Assembly (NCBI RefSeq): GCF_040500525.1
Contig: NZ_CP159405.1
Span: forward strand, 372,001-436,000
Length of the DNA: 64,000 bases
Reading direction: 5' to 3'
Source: Azospirillum formosense
GTDB lineage: Bacteria > Pseudomonadota > Alphaproteobacteria > Azospirillales > Azospirillaceae
Positions within the stretch are counted from its first letter, which is position 1. The number at the start of each line of letters is the position of its first letter. A program made the position numbers and the translations under genes. Of the stretch, positions 1-10,087 are shown piece by piece. The notes beneath the pieces are model-generated. The model saw only the letters and a program-made list of their open reading frames with translations. It searched no databases and had not been told where the DNA came from.

Positions 1-675
1 GGACTTGTGCTTGAACGGCCCGGTGCCGATCATCAGCGAGCCGTCGTTGAAAGCCTGGGTGGTCGGCCAGGAGTCGGCCTTGCAGCCCGCCTTGTCGAAG
101 GTGACGGCTTCGCCGCCCGCCGCCTTGGCCGAGATGATGCCGAAGGTCGACAGCTCCACCGGCAGAAGCGGGTAGGGCTTGCCGGTCTTGATGACCAGGG
201 TGTGCGGGTCCGGCGCCTCGATCCCCGCGATGCCCTTGGTGTAGACGGTGAAGGAGGACGGGCTGTTGGCGACGTTCGGGATGCGGCAGACCGTGTAGAC
301 GAAATCCTGCGCGGTGAACTCGGTGCCGTCGTGGAACTTCACGCCCTTGCGCAGCTTGAATTCCCAGGTGGTTTCATCGACGGCGCGCCAGCTTTCCGCC
401 AGTTCGGGCTGGAGACGCATCTTGGCGTCCATGCTGACCAGCGATTCGAACACATGCTTGCGGGCGCGCGTGTTGGGGCCGAGGTTGTGGTAGTGCGGGT
501 CGAGGGCGCTCGGCTCCGCCGAGGTGCCCACCGTCAGGGTGGCGGCCCGCGACGGCGTCGGGGCCGCGGCCAGCAGGGCCAGGCAGGCCGCCGCCGGCAG
601 GGCTCGTTTCAAGGTTCCGGAACGCAGCACATCCGCAAGACGCCGACCACGCCCATGCCGATCACGTAAGGCCAT
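1..675 (-). CDS. ABC transporter substrate-binding protein, family 5 (peptide/nickel type), C-terminus cut by window edge
   Basis: The minus-strand frame is open from an ATG at 675 to base 1, so only the first 225 residues are visible. A basic N-terminus and a hydrophobic stretch (about residues 29-42, ending in an Ala-rich cleavage-like region) look like a signal peptide. The mature part reads like solute-binding protein family 5: TLTVGTSAEPSALDPH near its start, then a lobe with FHDGTEFTAQDFVYT. The start is supported by a GGGGGACGAGGG ribosome site just upstream. It should bind a peptide, nickel or opine-like ligand in the periplasm for an ABC importer. The rest of the importer would lie left of the window. 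It diverges from the aldehyde dehydrogenase at 961. The ligand cannot be told from the sequence. Confidence 0.85.
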   Translation of the reverse strand, partial: MALRDRHGRGRRLADVLRSGTLKRALPAAACLALLAAAPTPSRAATLTVGTSAEPSALDPHYHNLGPNTRARKHVFESLVSMDAKMRLQPELAESWRAVDETTWEFKLRKGVKFHDGTEFTAQDFVYTVCRIPNVANSPSSFTVYTKGIAGIEAPDPHTLVIKTGKPYPLLPVELSTFGIISAKAAGGEAVTFDKAGCKADSWPTTQAFNDGSLMIGTGPFKHKS

Positions 676-960
676 CCCTCGTCCCCCTGATTGTACGTTT
701 GAAGTGTACCCGTAAAGCAGGCTCCCAGCCCTTTGGACCGCCGTTTCTGCGGCCCGATTCTTGTCGTTCGGCTCGCCGCATGCGGGGCGGCGGCACGTCT
801 GTGTTCAACGATCAGACCGTGAAACCATTGGTCTGTCAACAGGGTCCGGTCTTCTGACCTATCCGGTTTTTCCCGATGGAAAGCTTTGGCAAACGGCTCC
901 GGACGGGGCAGGATCGCTTCACCCGAAAACGCCAACGACAAGAGAGCGAGGGGATTAGAG
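676..960. promoter_or_regulatory. Divergent intergenic region between SBP and aldehyde dehydrogenase genes
   Basis: This 285-bp region separates two divergent genes and must hold both promoters. Two GTAC tetramers at 693-696 and 706-709, 9 bp apart, lie just upstream of the binding-protein start. The left one sits in TTGTACG, which resembles half of the TGTA-N2-TACA sites at 47636 and 49865. No convincing -35/-10 pair could be assigned by eye. The aldehyde dehydrogenase ribosome site (GAGGGGA) is at the right end. Confidence 0.4.
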
Positions 961-2400
<1,440 letters not shown>

Positions 2401-2423
2401 GGGGCTGAGCCGGCGGTGAAATC

Positions 2424-2446
2424 CCCTCTCCCCTCTGGGGAGAGGG
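2424..2446. terminator. Palindrome between convergent genes, member of a dispersed repeat family
   Basis: Ten-base arms CCCTCTCCCC / GGGGAGAGGG around a 3-base loop lie between the aldehyde dehydrogenase and the permease, which converge here. It could terminate transcription from both sides, although there is no clear T-run. The same 23-bp palindrome occurs in the opposite orientation at 3975-3997. Confidence 0.6.
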
Positions 2447-2463
2447 CTCAAAGCTTGGTTCCC

Positions 2464-3825
2464 TCACGCCTCCGCGGTCTTGGCTGCGGCGACGAACGCC
2501 TTCGCGTCGGCCTTGCCCAGCCCGTTGAAGAACAGGTTCAGCAGGACCGCCGCGATGGTGCCGAGAAGGATGCCGCTGTGCAGCAGCGGCGACAGGAAGG
2601 GCGGCATTTTCTGGAAGATTTTGTCGGCGACCAGCGGCACCATCCCCAGGCTGATGCTGATGGCGACGACGTAGATGTTGCCGCGGTTGGTCGTGTAGTC
2701 GACCTTCGCCAGGATCTTCACGCCGGTCGCCGCGACCATGCCGAACATCACCAGACCGGCCCCGCCCAGCACATAGGTGGGGACGGAGGCGACGACATGG
2801 GCCAGTTTCGGGAACAGGCCGAAGGCGACCAGGATGACGCCGCCCGCCACGCAGACCCAGCGGCTGCGCACCCCGGTGATCCCGACCAGCCCGACATTCT
2901 GCGAGAAGGAGGTGTAGGGGAAGGTGTTGAAGACGCCGCCGATCAGCGTGCCCAGCCCGTCCGTGCGCAGGCCGCGGGTCAGCTGCTCCGGCGTCACCGG
3001 GCGGCCGACCATCTCGCCCACCGCCAGGAACATGCCGGTGGATTCGATCATCACGACGATCATCACCAGCGACATGGTCAGGATCGACCAGAACTCGAAC
3101 ACGGGCATGCCGAACTGGAACGGGTGGATCACGTCCACCCACTTGGCCTGTCCCACCCCGTCGAAGCTGACCAGCCCCAGAACCATGGTCAGGGCGAAGC
3201 CCGCGACGATGCCCAGCAGGACCGAGATGTTCGCCAAGAAGCCCTTGGCGTATTTGGTCACCAGCAAGATCACCGCCAGCACGAACAGAGCGACGCCGAG
3301 ATAGAGCGGGTCGCCGAAATTCGGGTTTCCAGCGCCGCCGCCGGCCCAGGTGATGCCGACCCGCATCAGCGAGATGCCGATGATGGCGATGACGGTCCCC
3401 GTCACCACCGGCGGGAACAGCGGCAGCAGGCGGCCGACCAGCGGGGCGGCCAGCGTGGCGAGGACGCCCGCCCCGATCACCGCGCCGTAGATGCCCAACA
3501 GCCCCAGCGACGGGTTCCCCGCCATGGCGACCATCGGCCCGACCGCGGCGAAGGTGACGCCCATCATCACCGGCAGGCGGATGCCGAACTTCCAGAAGCC
3601 CAGCGTCTGGATCAGCGTGACGATGCCGCAGGCGAACAGGTCGGCGTTGATGAGCAGCGCGATCTGGTCCTTGGGCAGCTTCAGCGCGCCGCCGATGATG
3701 AGCGGCACGGCGATGGCCCCCGCGTACATCACCATCACATGCTGCATGCCCAGCGCCAGCAGGCGCAGCAGCGGAAGCTTCTCGTCAACCGGATGGGTTG
3801 GCTGTGATGACACCACCGACGACAT
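2464..3825 (-). CDS. NCS2 family nucleobase permease (xanthine/uric acid or uracil type)
   Basis: The 453-residue membrane protein has the hydrophobic pattern of the nucleobase-ascorbate (NCS2) family. It opens with LLALGMQHVMVMYAGAIAVPLIIGGALKLP, which resembles XanQ/UraA and fungal UapA. The acidic TM8 segment is MIVVMIESTGMFLAVGEM, and the TM10 region has the QNVGLVGITGVRSR motif. It should import a purine or pyrimidine by proton symport across the inner membrane. The open frame continues upstream to 3954, but the ATG at 3825 has GGAGG 9 bases before it. The gene stands alone, framed by copies of one palindrome at 2424 and 3975. The R after the QNxGxxxxTxVxSR motif is usual for xanthine/urate carriers, so those are the favoured substrates. 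Confidence 0.88.
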   Translation of the reverse strand: MSSVVSSQPTHPVDEKLPLLRLLALGMQHVMVMYAGAIAVPLIIGGALKLPKDQIALLINADLFACGIVTLIQTLGFWKFGIRLPVMMGVTFAAVGPMVAMAGNPSLGLLGIYGAVIGAGVLATLAAPLVGRLLPLFPPVVTGTVIAIIGISLMRVGITWAGGGAGNPNFGDPLYLGVALFVLAVILLVTKYAKGFLANISVLLGIVAGFALTMVLGLVSFDGVGQAKWVDVIHPFQFGMPVFEFWSILTMSLVMIVVMIESTGMFLAVGEMVGRPVTPEQLTRGLRTDGLGTLIGGVFNTFPYTSFSQNVGLVGITGVRSRWVCVAGGVILVAFGLFPKLAHVVASVPTYVLGGAGLVMFGMVAATGVKILAKVDYTTNRGNIYVVAISISLGMVPLVADKIFQKMPPFLSPLLHSGILLGTIAAVLLNLFFNGLGKADAKAFVAAAKTAEA

Positions 3826-3974
3826 GATCCATGACCTCCGCGAATGAACAGGCGCGAATTGCATGGTCCGTGCCACAACCGGCGGGGCGGAATATCCATG
3901 CGCGGCCCCGCAGATGTGCCGCGAAAGGCAGCGGTGTTCGGGAGGGGTGCTCAATCCTTAGGCAGCCCCATATA

Positions 3975-3997
3975 CCCTCTCCCCAGAGGGGAGAGGG
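3975..3997. repeat. Second copy of the CCCTCTCCCC palindrome
   Basis: The arms and spacing are identical to those at 2424-2446, with loop AGA instead of TCT, so this is the same element inverted. It lies between the permease start (3825) and the end of the threonine-dehydratase-like gene (4027), where it could terminate the upstream minus-strand operon. Confidence 0.6.
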
Positions 3998-4026
3998 TTA
4001 TTGCGCCGCAAGTGAAGGGGCTCGGG

Positions 4027-5271
4027 TCAGGGCCGCGCGCTGGACAGCGGCTGCGCGGCTTCCGCCACCACCGCCTTGCGGACGGGCAGGCCGGCGCCGC
4101 GCAGGGCTTCGGTGATGCGGTCGCCGTGGCCCTCGTCCTCCACCTCGATCAGCAGGGCGACCTCGGCGGACTTGACGGAGAAGGCGCCGAACAGGCGCTG
4201 GTGCTGCACGTCGATGATGTTGCCACCGCACTCCGCCACGATGCGGGCCACCTGGGCCAGCGCGCCGGGCTGGTCGGCCACGTCGATGTCCAGGTTGATC
4301 AGGCGGCCGTCGCGGGCGAAGCCGCGCATCAGAACGTTGGCGAGCGTGCGCGTGTCGATGTTGCCGCCCGACACGATCAGGCCGACCCGCTTGCCGCGGA
4401 AGCGCTCGGGGTGGAAGAGCAGGGCGGCCAGACCGGCGGCCCCGGCGCCCTCCGCCACGGTCTTCTCCACCTCGATCAGCATCGCGATGGCGCGTTCGAT
4501 CACCGCTTCGGGCACCAGCACCACGTCGCAGCCGTTCTGCTTCAGAATGTCCATGGGCCGGTCGCCGACGTCGCGCACGGCGATGCCCTCGGCCACCGTC
4601 GGGCCGCCGACCTTGACCGGCTGCCCGGCGAGGCGCTGCGCGGCGGCGGGGTAGGTCTCCACCTCCACCCCGACGACCTCCAGGCCGGGCCGCAGCGCGC
4701 GGGCGGCGACCGCGGCCCCGGCGGCCAGCCCGCCGCCGCCCACCGGAATGGCCAGCGCGTCGAGGTCCGGCACCTCCGCCAGCATCTCCAGCACGACGGT
4801 TCCCTGGCCGGCGATCACCGCGTCGTCGTCGTAGGGATGGACGAAGACCAGACCGTCCCGCTTGGCGAGGTCGTGGGCGAAGGCCGCGGCCTCGGCCAGG
4901 GAATCGCCCTCCAGGATGACGGTGGCGCCGTGGTAGCGCGTGCGCTTGACCTTCACGAAGGGTGTGAAGCGCGGCATGACGATGGTCGCCGCGATGCCCA
5001 GCCGCTTCGCGTGGTAGGCCACGGCCTGGGCGTGGTTGCCCGCCGACATGGCGATCACCCCGGCCCGCCGCTCCTCCGGCGTCAGGTGCAGCAGACGGTT
5101 GGCGGCCCCGCGCTCCTTGAAGGAGGCGGTGAACTGGAGGTTCTCCAGCTTGACCCAGACCTCGGCGCCGGTGATCTGCGACAGGGTTTCGGAGCGCAGG
5201 AAGGGCGTGCGGCTGATGCGTCCGGCCAGCCGTTCGGCGGCGGCGTGAATGTCGTCGATGGTGACCGGCAT
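4027..5271 (-). CDS. Threonine ammonia-lyase (threonine dehydratase), PLP fold type II with C-terminal ACT domain
   Basis: The 414-residue protein follows the catabolic/short IlvA-TdcB layout. The PLP-binding lysine is in FTASFKERGAANRL (Lys52), the asparagine loop is SAGNHAQAVAYHAKRLG, the phosphate-binding loop is GGGGLAAG, and an ACT-like domain covers about residues 330-405 (LINLDIDVADQPGALAQVARIVAECGG). It would deaminate threonine or serine to 2-oxobutyrate or pyruvate. The start at 5271 was chosen because the protein aligns from MPVTIDDIHAAAERL. It is the last gene of a seven-gene operon, 14 bases after the C-N hydrolase. In that setting it could act on a different hydroxy-amino acid; this is inference. 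Confidence 0.88.
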   Translation of the reverse strand: MPVTIDDIHAAAERLAGRISRTPFLRSETLSQITGAEVWVKLENLQFTASFKERGAANRLLHLTPEERRAGVIAMSAGNHAQAVAYHAKRLGIAATIVMPRFTPFVKVKRTRYHGATVILEGDSLAEAAAFAHDLAKRDGLVFVHPYDDDAVIAGQGTVVLEMLAEVPDLDALAIPVGGGGLAAGAAVAARALRPGLEVVGVEVETYPAAAQRLAGQPVKVGGPTVAEGIAVRDVGDRPMDILKQNGCDVVLVPEAVIERAIAMLIEVEKTVAEGAGAAGLAALLFHPERFRGKRVGLIVSGGNIDTRTLANVLMRGFARDGRLINLDIDVADQPGALAQVARIVAECGGNIIDVQHQRLFGAFSVKSAEVALLIEVEDEGHGDRITEALRGAGLPVRKAVVAEAAQPLSSARP

Positions 5272-5285
5272 GTCCTGTGCTTCCT

Positions 5286-6092
5286 CTACGAACCGCCCTT
5301 CCCAGGCGTACTGGAGACCGCACCGTACAGGTCCGGGCGGCGGTCCGCCAGATGCGTGCCGACACGGCGCAGGGCGGGGTCCAAATCGACGGTCAACAGC
5401 GTCTCCACGTCGCCGGCCCGCGCCAGCACCGATCCGTCCGGCGCCGCCACGCTGCTGAGCCCGCAATAGCGCAACGTCCCTTCGCTCCCGCAGCGGTTGG
5501 CGTAGGCGACGAAGAAGCCGTTCTCGAAGGCGCGGGCCGGGACGATGGTGGTGGCGACGATCTCGTAGGGCGCCATCAGCGCGGTCGGCACCAGCAGAAC
5601 GTCGACTCCGGCCAGCGCGTGGCGGCGCACCAGCTCGGGGAATTCCACGTCGTAGCAGATCGCCACGCCCATCCGCATCCCGCCGACCTCGGCGGTCGGG
5701 AAGGCGTCACCGCCCGGCGCGAAGGAGCCTCGGTCAAGATCGCCGTAGAGATGGGTCTTGCGCTGGTTCAGCCGGGGCCGTCCGTCCGCCCCGATCAGCT
5801 GCGCGGCGTTGTGGACGGCGCCGTCCGCCCCGCGCTCCGGATAGCCGTAGAGGATGGCGATGCCGTGCCGCCGGGCCATCTCGGCGACCCGCACGGCCAT
5901 CGGTCCGTCCGCAGGCTCGGCCAAGGCGCGCACCGCCTCCGCTCCGATGTCGTAGCCGGTCAGGCCCATTTCCGGCCCGACCAGCAGGGCGGAGCCGCGC
6001 CCTGCCGCCTCCGCCGCCGCCCCTTCCAGACGGTCGAGGTTGCGGTGCGGCGCACCGGGTTCCGCGTCCGCCTGGAACAGGGCCAGCCGCAT
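5286..6092 (-). CDS. Carbon-nitrogen hydrolase (nitrilase superfamily amidase)
   Basis: The 268-residue enzyme carries the full nitrilase-superfamily triad: Glu41 in GPEMGLTGYD, Lys112 in NQRKTHLYGD and Cys146 in VAICYDVEFPEL. Such enzymes hydrolyse non-peptide amides or N-carbamoyl groups, with water attacking a cysteine acyl intermediate. It starts 4 bases after the ureohydrolase stop, so the two are very probably co-translated. Next to an agmatinase-type enzyme, good candidates are 4-guanidinobutyramide hydrolase or N-carbamoylputrescine amidase. The sequence alone does not separate these from a general omega-amidase. Confidence 0.85.
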   Translation of the reverse strand: MRLALFQADAEPGAPHRNLDRLEGAAAEAAGRGSALLVGPEMGLTGYDIGAEAVRALAEPADGPMAVRVAEMARRHGIAILYGYPERGADGAVHNAAQLIGADGRPRLNQRKTHLYGDLDRGSFAPGGDAFPTAEVGGMRMGVAICYDVEFPELVRRHALAGVDVLLVPTALMAPYEIVATTIVPARAFENGFFVAYANRCGSEGTLRYCGLSSVAAPDGSVLARAGDVETLLTVDLDPALRRVGTHLADRRPDLYGAVSSTPGKGGS

Positions 6093-6096
6093 GCGG

Positions 6097-7152
6097 TCAG
6101 CCTTGCTTCTGGCGGTTGGCGAGGGCGCGCACCGACAGGCAGAGGATTTCGAACAGCATCTGTGCGCCGGCGTGGGCGGTGTTGGTCGTCGCGTCGTACT
6201 GCGGCGCCACCTCCACCACGTCGCCGCCGATGATGTCCAGCCCGTCGAGCCCGCGCAGGATCGCCAGCGCCTCCCGCGTGGTCAGGCCGCCGACCTCCGG
6301 GGTGCCGGTGCCGGGGGCGAAGACCGGGTCCAGGCAATCCACGTCGAAGGAGACGTAGACCGGCCCGTCGCCCACCACCTTGCGCGCCGTCTCGATGACG
6401 CTGGCGATGCCGCGTTCCGGGATGTCCTCCGCGTGGATCACGGTCATGCCGCTGTCGTAGGAGAACTCCCACAGATACTCGGTGCTGCCGCGGATGCCGA
6501 TCTGCACCGTGCGCTCCGGGTCCAGCACGCCGTCCAGAACCGCCTGCCGGAAGGGGCCGCCGTGGTGGAACTTGGCGCCCTCGTAGGGGCCGCCGGTGTC
6601 GCAATGGGCGTCGAAATGGATCATGCCCACCGGACGCTCGCGGCCCAGCGCCTTGAGGATCGAGTAGGTGATGGAATGGTCGCCGCCGACCGACAGCGGG
6701 ATGACCCCCGCGTCCATCACGCGGTTGTAGAAGGCCAGGATGTCGCCGTGGCAGGCCTCCAGGCTGAAGCGGCTGGACAGCGGCACGTCGCCCACGTCGG
6801 CCAGCTTGCATGAGGCCGCCGGGACCATGCGCAGGGCGTGTTCGTAGGGGCCGATGCGCTCCATCCCGCGCACGGCGCGCGGGCCGAGGCGGGCGCCGGC
6901 CCGGTTGGTGACTCCCAGGTCCATCGGCACGCCGATCAACGCGATGTCCAACCCGCCGAAGTCCGCGGCCTCGGCCGCGTCGGGGCGGTAGGGGGCGTCG
7001 AGCAGGGTGGACACCCCGGCGAAGGGCTGCACCCGCTTGCCGCCGGAGAACTGGAGGGCGGCCACCCGCTGGAACTCCGGATCGTGGAAGTCGTCGCCGC
7101 CGGAGCCGCTGTACTTCGTACGCAAACGATCAAGCTTCTGAGGGTCGATCAT
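6097..7152 (-). CDS. Ureohydrolase of the agmatinase/arginase family
   Basis: The 351-residue protein shows the binuclear manganese centre of ureohydrolases: GGDHSITYS, HFDAHCDTG and SFDVDCLDPVFAPGTGTPEVGG. It should split a guanidino compound into urea and an amine. The family includes agmatinase, guanidinobutyrase, guanidinopropionase and proclavaminate amidinohydrolase, and they are hard to separate by eye. An N-terminal extension of about 45 residues is present compared with E. coli SpeB. It starts 44 bases after the permease gene and is followed closely by a C-N hydrolase. With the Pot-type importer upstream, it probably acts on an imported guanidino compound. Confidence 0.88.
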   Translation of the reverse strand: MIDPQKLDRLRTKYSGSGGDDFHDPEFQRVAALQFSGGKRVQPFAGVSTLLDAPYRPDAAEAADFGGLDIALIGVPMDLGVTNRAGARLGPRAVRGMERIGPYEHALRMVPAASCKLADVGDVPLSSRFSLEACHGDILAFYNRVMDAGVIPLSVGGDHSITYSILKALGRERPVGMIHFDAHCDTGGPYEGAKFHHGGPFRQAVLDGVLDPERTVQIGIRGSTEYLWEFSYDSGMTVIHAEDIPERGIASVIETARKVVGDGPVYVSFDVDCLDPVFAPGTGTPEVGGLTTREALAILRGLDGLDIIGGDVVEVAPQYDATTNTAHAGAQMLFEILCLSVRALANRQKQG

Positions 7153-7196
7153 CGTCCGAATCTCTCTGAGGAAAAGGTGTTGGTCGTTTTTGGACG

Positions 7197-7997
7197 TCAG
7201 TCGTTCTTGGCCCAGGCACCGAGCAGGCGGGGCAGGTCGCCGAACCACGCGATCAGCCCGAAGACCACCGCGGTCAGCGTCACGAACAGCACCGTCACGG
7301 CGGCCATGGTCGGCGTGTAGCCGTAGCGGAGCGCGTTGAAGATCTTGATGGGCAGCGTTTCCAGCGTGAAGCCGACCACCATGTAGGCCACGATGTACTC
7401 GTTCAGCGACAGAACGAAGGCGAAGGCGAAGCCGGAGATCACGTAGGGCCGCACCAGCGGCATCACCACCGTGCGCAGCACCGTCCGGTCGTCCGCCCCC
7501 ATGGTCGCCGCCGCCTCGACGTAGGAGCGGTCGACCGCGCCGAAGCCCAGCGACAGCGTGACCAGCGGCAGCGTCACGAAGAACACCGCGTGGCTGACCA
7601 CCACCGTCCAGGGCGACCCGTACTCGCCGACCGCCGCCCAGAAGCTGAGGAAGCCCAGCGCGGTGATCACCGGCGGCAGGATGAAGGGCGTCATGCCCAG
7701 CACCTCGAACGCCCGCGCCCAGGGCGCGCGCCAGCGCCACAGGAACCAGGCCAGCGGGAAGGCGATCAGCACCGCCAGCGCCGCCGACAGGGTGGCGACG
7801 ACGAGGCTGGTGATCAGCGCGCCGCGCCAGCCGGGATCGGTGAAGACCTCCGCGTACCAGGCGAGCGAGAAGCCCTGCGGCGGGAAGGTCAGCGCCTTCT
7901 TCTCGTTCACCGAGACGCCGGCCACCACCAGGATGGGAGCGGCCAGGACCAGGGCGATCAGGCCGGCGGCCAGGGAGTTCAGCGTGCGCATCAGCAT
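7197..7997 (-). CDS. ABC transporter permease, PotC type (polyamine/spermidine family)
   Basis: The 266-residue inner-membrane protein has about six hydrophobic segments and the EAA-type loop EAAATMGADDRTVLRTVVMPLVRP that contacts the ATPase. Its layout is that of PotC/YdcV permeases in spermidine/putrescine-type importers. Its ATG at 7997 shares one base with the stop of the PotB-type gene (TGATG), so the two are translationally coupled. The last part, FGDLPRLLGAWAKND, is cytoplasmic. It works with the other three transporter subunits of this operon. Confidence 0.88.
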   Translation of the reverse strand: MLMRTLNSLAAGLIALVLAAPILVVAGVSVNEKKALTFPPQGFSLAWYAEVFTDPGWRGALITSLVVATLSAALAVLIAFPLAWFLWRWRAPWARAFEVLGMTPFILPPVITALGFLSFWAAVGEYGSPWTVVVSHAVFFVTLPLVTLSLGFGAVDRSYVEAAATMGADDRTVLRTVVMPLVRPYVISGFAFAFVLSLNEYIVAYMVVGFTLETLPIKIFNALRYGYTPTMAAVTVLFVTLTAVVFGLIAWFGDLPRLLGAWAKND

Positions 7998-8851
7998 CAG
8001 GCCGTCTCCTCCCGCCGCCCGGCGAGCAGCGCCAGCCCGACCAGGGCGAGGCTGACCAGCACCAGGAAGACGGCCATCGCCGCCGCGAAGGGCATGTTGG
8101 ACTGGTAGATCGCCTGATCGGTGATCAGCACCGACAGCGTCCAATGCTGCGGCCGCCCGAGAAGCTGCGGCAGCAGGTAGGAGCCCAGCGCGAAGACGAA
8201 CACCATGATCGTGGTCGCCACGATGGTGTTGCGCAGCGCCGGAACCACCACCGTGAAGAAGGCGCGCAGCGGCGAGGAACCCAGCGTGCGCGCCGCCTCC
8301 TCCAGATAGGGGTCGAGGCGGGCGAGCGCGGGGTAGAGCACCAGCACCGTGTAGGGGAAGGCCTGATAGACCAGCCCGGCCAGCAGCGCGCCGAAGCTGG
8401 GGCTGAGCGATTGCGGCTCGGCCATCAGGCCCAGCGCCACGAACAGGTTGGTGATGCCAGCCGTGCGCGACAGCAGGGTGGACCAGGCGAAGCCGATGAT
8501 GACTTCCGACAGCGAGAGGATCGACAGCAGGAAGACCAGCCAACGGATCTGCGCGCCGCGCGACAGCTTGACCAGCCGGTAGGTGAAGGGGAAGGCGATG
8601 CCCACCGACAGCGCCGCGACCAGCGCCGCCAGCCCCAGCGAGAAGGACATCACCCCGCCGAAGAAGGCGGTCAGGAACCGCTCGTAGTTGGCGAAGACGA
8701 GGTCCGGCTCATAGAAGCCGCCAGGCACGCGCCGGAAGACGCTGACCGCGATCATCAGGCTGAAGGGGATGACGAAGAAGACGACCAGCATCAGCGCCGG
8801 GAAGAGGATCGGCGCGTGCTCGGCCAGACCGCGGGGGGCGCGGCGGATCAT
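7997..8851 (-). CDS. ABC transporter permease, PotB type
   Basis: The 284-residue permease begins with a cytoplasmic tail and a first membrane helix (APILFPALMLVVFFVIPFSLMIAVSVF). The ATPase-coupling loop is EEAARTLGSSPLRAFFTVVVPALRN. It pairs with the PotC-type protein to form the membrane channel of a polyamine-family importer. Its ATG at 8851 overlaps the stop of the ATPase gene by four bases (ATGA), and its own stop overlaps the next start. The gene order ATPase-PotB-PotC is typical of this transporter class. Confidence 0.88.
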   Translation of the reverse strand: MIRRAPRGLAEHAPILFPALMLVVFFVIPFSLMIAVSVFRRVPGGFYEPDLVFANYERFLTAFFGGVMSFSLGLAALVAALSVGIAFPFTYRLVKLSRGAQIRWLVFLLSILSLSEVIIGFAWSTLLSRTAGITNLFVALGLMAEPQSLSPSFGALLAGLVYQAFPYTVLVLYPALARLDPYLEEAARTLGSSPLRAFFTVVVPALRNTIVATTIMVFVFALGSYLLPQLLGRPQHWTLSVLITDQAIYQSNMPFAAAMAVFLVLVSLALVGLALLAGRREETA

Positions 8852-9909
8852 TGCGGACGCTCCGACATCGGCGGCAGCACGACGCAGGCCGCCGGCGGGA
8901 ACTCCACCGACAGGGCGCCGCCGGGGGCGACCGGCGGGCGGTCCTGCGGACGCGACAGGGCGACGATCTCCCGCCCGGCCACGTCGATGCGGAACTCCAC
9001 GCTGGCGCCGAGGTCGCGCATGAAGGACAGGGTGCCGGTCAGCCGGTTCGGCCCGTCCGTTCCCGTGGGGTGGACGACCACGTCCTCCGGGCGGACCGAC
9101 AGCAGGACGCGGCCGGTCGGCGGCAGGTCCGGCAGGTGCAGGGTGCCGCCGGGCACGGCGGCGGTGCCGGGGGCGGTGACCTCGCCCTCCAGCAGGTTGG
9201 TCATGCCGATGAAGTCGGCGACGAAGGCGTCGGCGGGCTGGCGGTAGACCTCCATCGGCGGGGCGGCCTGATGGATGCGGCCCTGCGACATCACCACCAC
9301 GAGGTCGGCCATGGTCATCGCCTCGCGCTGGTCGTGGGTGACGACGATGGTGGTGATGCCCAGCCGCTGCTGGAGCTGCTTCAGCTCGATCTGCATGGCC
9401 TCGCGCAGCTTGGCGTCGAGCGCCGACAGCGGCTCATCCAGCAGGAACAGCTTGGGCGACAGGGCCAGCGCGCGGGCGATGGCGACGCGCTGCCGCTGCC
9501 CGCCCGAGAGCTTGGAGACAGGCCGGTCGGCGACGCCGGGCAGGCGCACCAGCTCCAGCAGCTCGTCGGCGCGCTTGCGCTGCTCGGCCTTCGGGACGCC
9601 GCGGATGCGCAGGGGGTAGGCGATGTTCTCGCCCGCCGTCAGGTGCGGGAAGAGGGCCAGCGACTGGAACACCATGCCGAATTCCCGTGTGTGGGCGGGG
9701 GCCGTGGTGATGTCGCGCCCGTCGATGACCAGCCGTCCGCCGGAGGGGTCCTCCAGTCCGGCGATCATGCGCAGGAGCGTCGTCTTCCCGCAGCCGGACG
9801 GGCCGAGCAGGCAGACGAATTGCCCGTGCGGGATGCGCAGCGACGCGCCGTGCACCGCGGTCACGGGACCGTATCGTTTGGTGAGACCGTCGAGGACAAG
9901 GGCTGACAT
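8848..9909 (-). CDS. ABC transporter ATP-binding protein, PotA type
   Basis: The 353-residue protein has a Walker A motif GPSGCGKTT at residues 36-44, the signature LSGGQRQRVAIARAL, Walker B LFLLDEP and the H-loop VVTHDQ. These are followed by a C-terminal TOBE-like regulatory domain from about residue 240 onward. It powers the importer made by the two permeases that follow. The frame is open upstream to 10008, but family alignment begins at MSALVLDGLTKRYG (9909). A 178-bp gap with hairpins separates it from the binding-protein gene, which may let the latter be expressed more strongly. Confidence 0.92.
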   Translation of the reverse strand: MSALVLDGLTKRYGPVTAVHGASLRIPHGQFVCLLGPSGCGKTTLLRMIAGLEDPSGGRLVIDGRDITTAPAHTREFGMVFQSLALFPHLTAGENIAYPLRIRGVPKAEQRKRADELLELVRLPGVADRPVSKLSGGQRQRVAIARALALSPKLFLLDEPLSALDAKLREAMQIELKQLQQRLGITTIVVTHDQREAMTMADLVVVMSQGRIHQAAPPMEVYRQPADAFVADFIGMTNLLEGEVTAPGTAAVPGGTLHLPDLPPTGRVLLSVRPEDVVVHPTGTDGPNRLTGTLSFMRDLGASVEFRIDVAGREIVALSRPQDRPPVAPGGALSVEFPPAACVVLPPMSERPQ

Positions 9910-10055
9910 GGATCGGACTTTTTGACTGTCGTTCACAACGGGCTCTGTCCCCTCGCCCCTCTGGGGGAGGGTCAGGGTGAGGGGGAGCACGCCAGAGCGT
10001 CCACGCACTGCGATGAGCCAGCGTGGTCGGCCTGCGGCCGCCCCCTCATCCCATA

Positions 10056-10080
10056 CCCTTCTCCCCAGACGGGAGAAGGG
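10056..10080 (-). terminator. Hairpin between binding-protein gene and the rest of the operon
   Basis: Perfect ten-base arms CCCTTCTCCC / GGGAGAAGGG enclose a 5-base loop just after the binding-protein stop (10088). No T-run follows, so it could be an attenuating or RNA-stabilising hairpin rather than a full stop. Such hairpins often raise binding-protein levels relative to the membrane subunits. A second G/C-rich imperfect hairpin lies at about 9951-9985. The arm sequence resembles the palindromes at 2424 and 3975. Confidence 0.5.
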
Positions 10081-10087
10081 CTCTCAC

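Noticed and set aside
2416-3807. Long plus-strand open frame opposite the NCS2 permease
   Set aside because: Its protein is a His/Gln/Arg/Asp-rich string with no fold; it mirrors the GC-rich codons of the real minus-strand gene.
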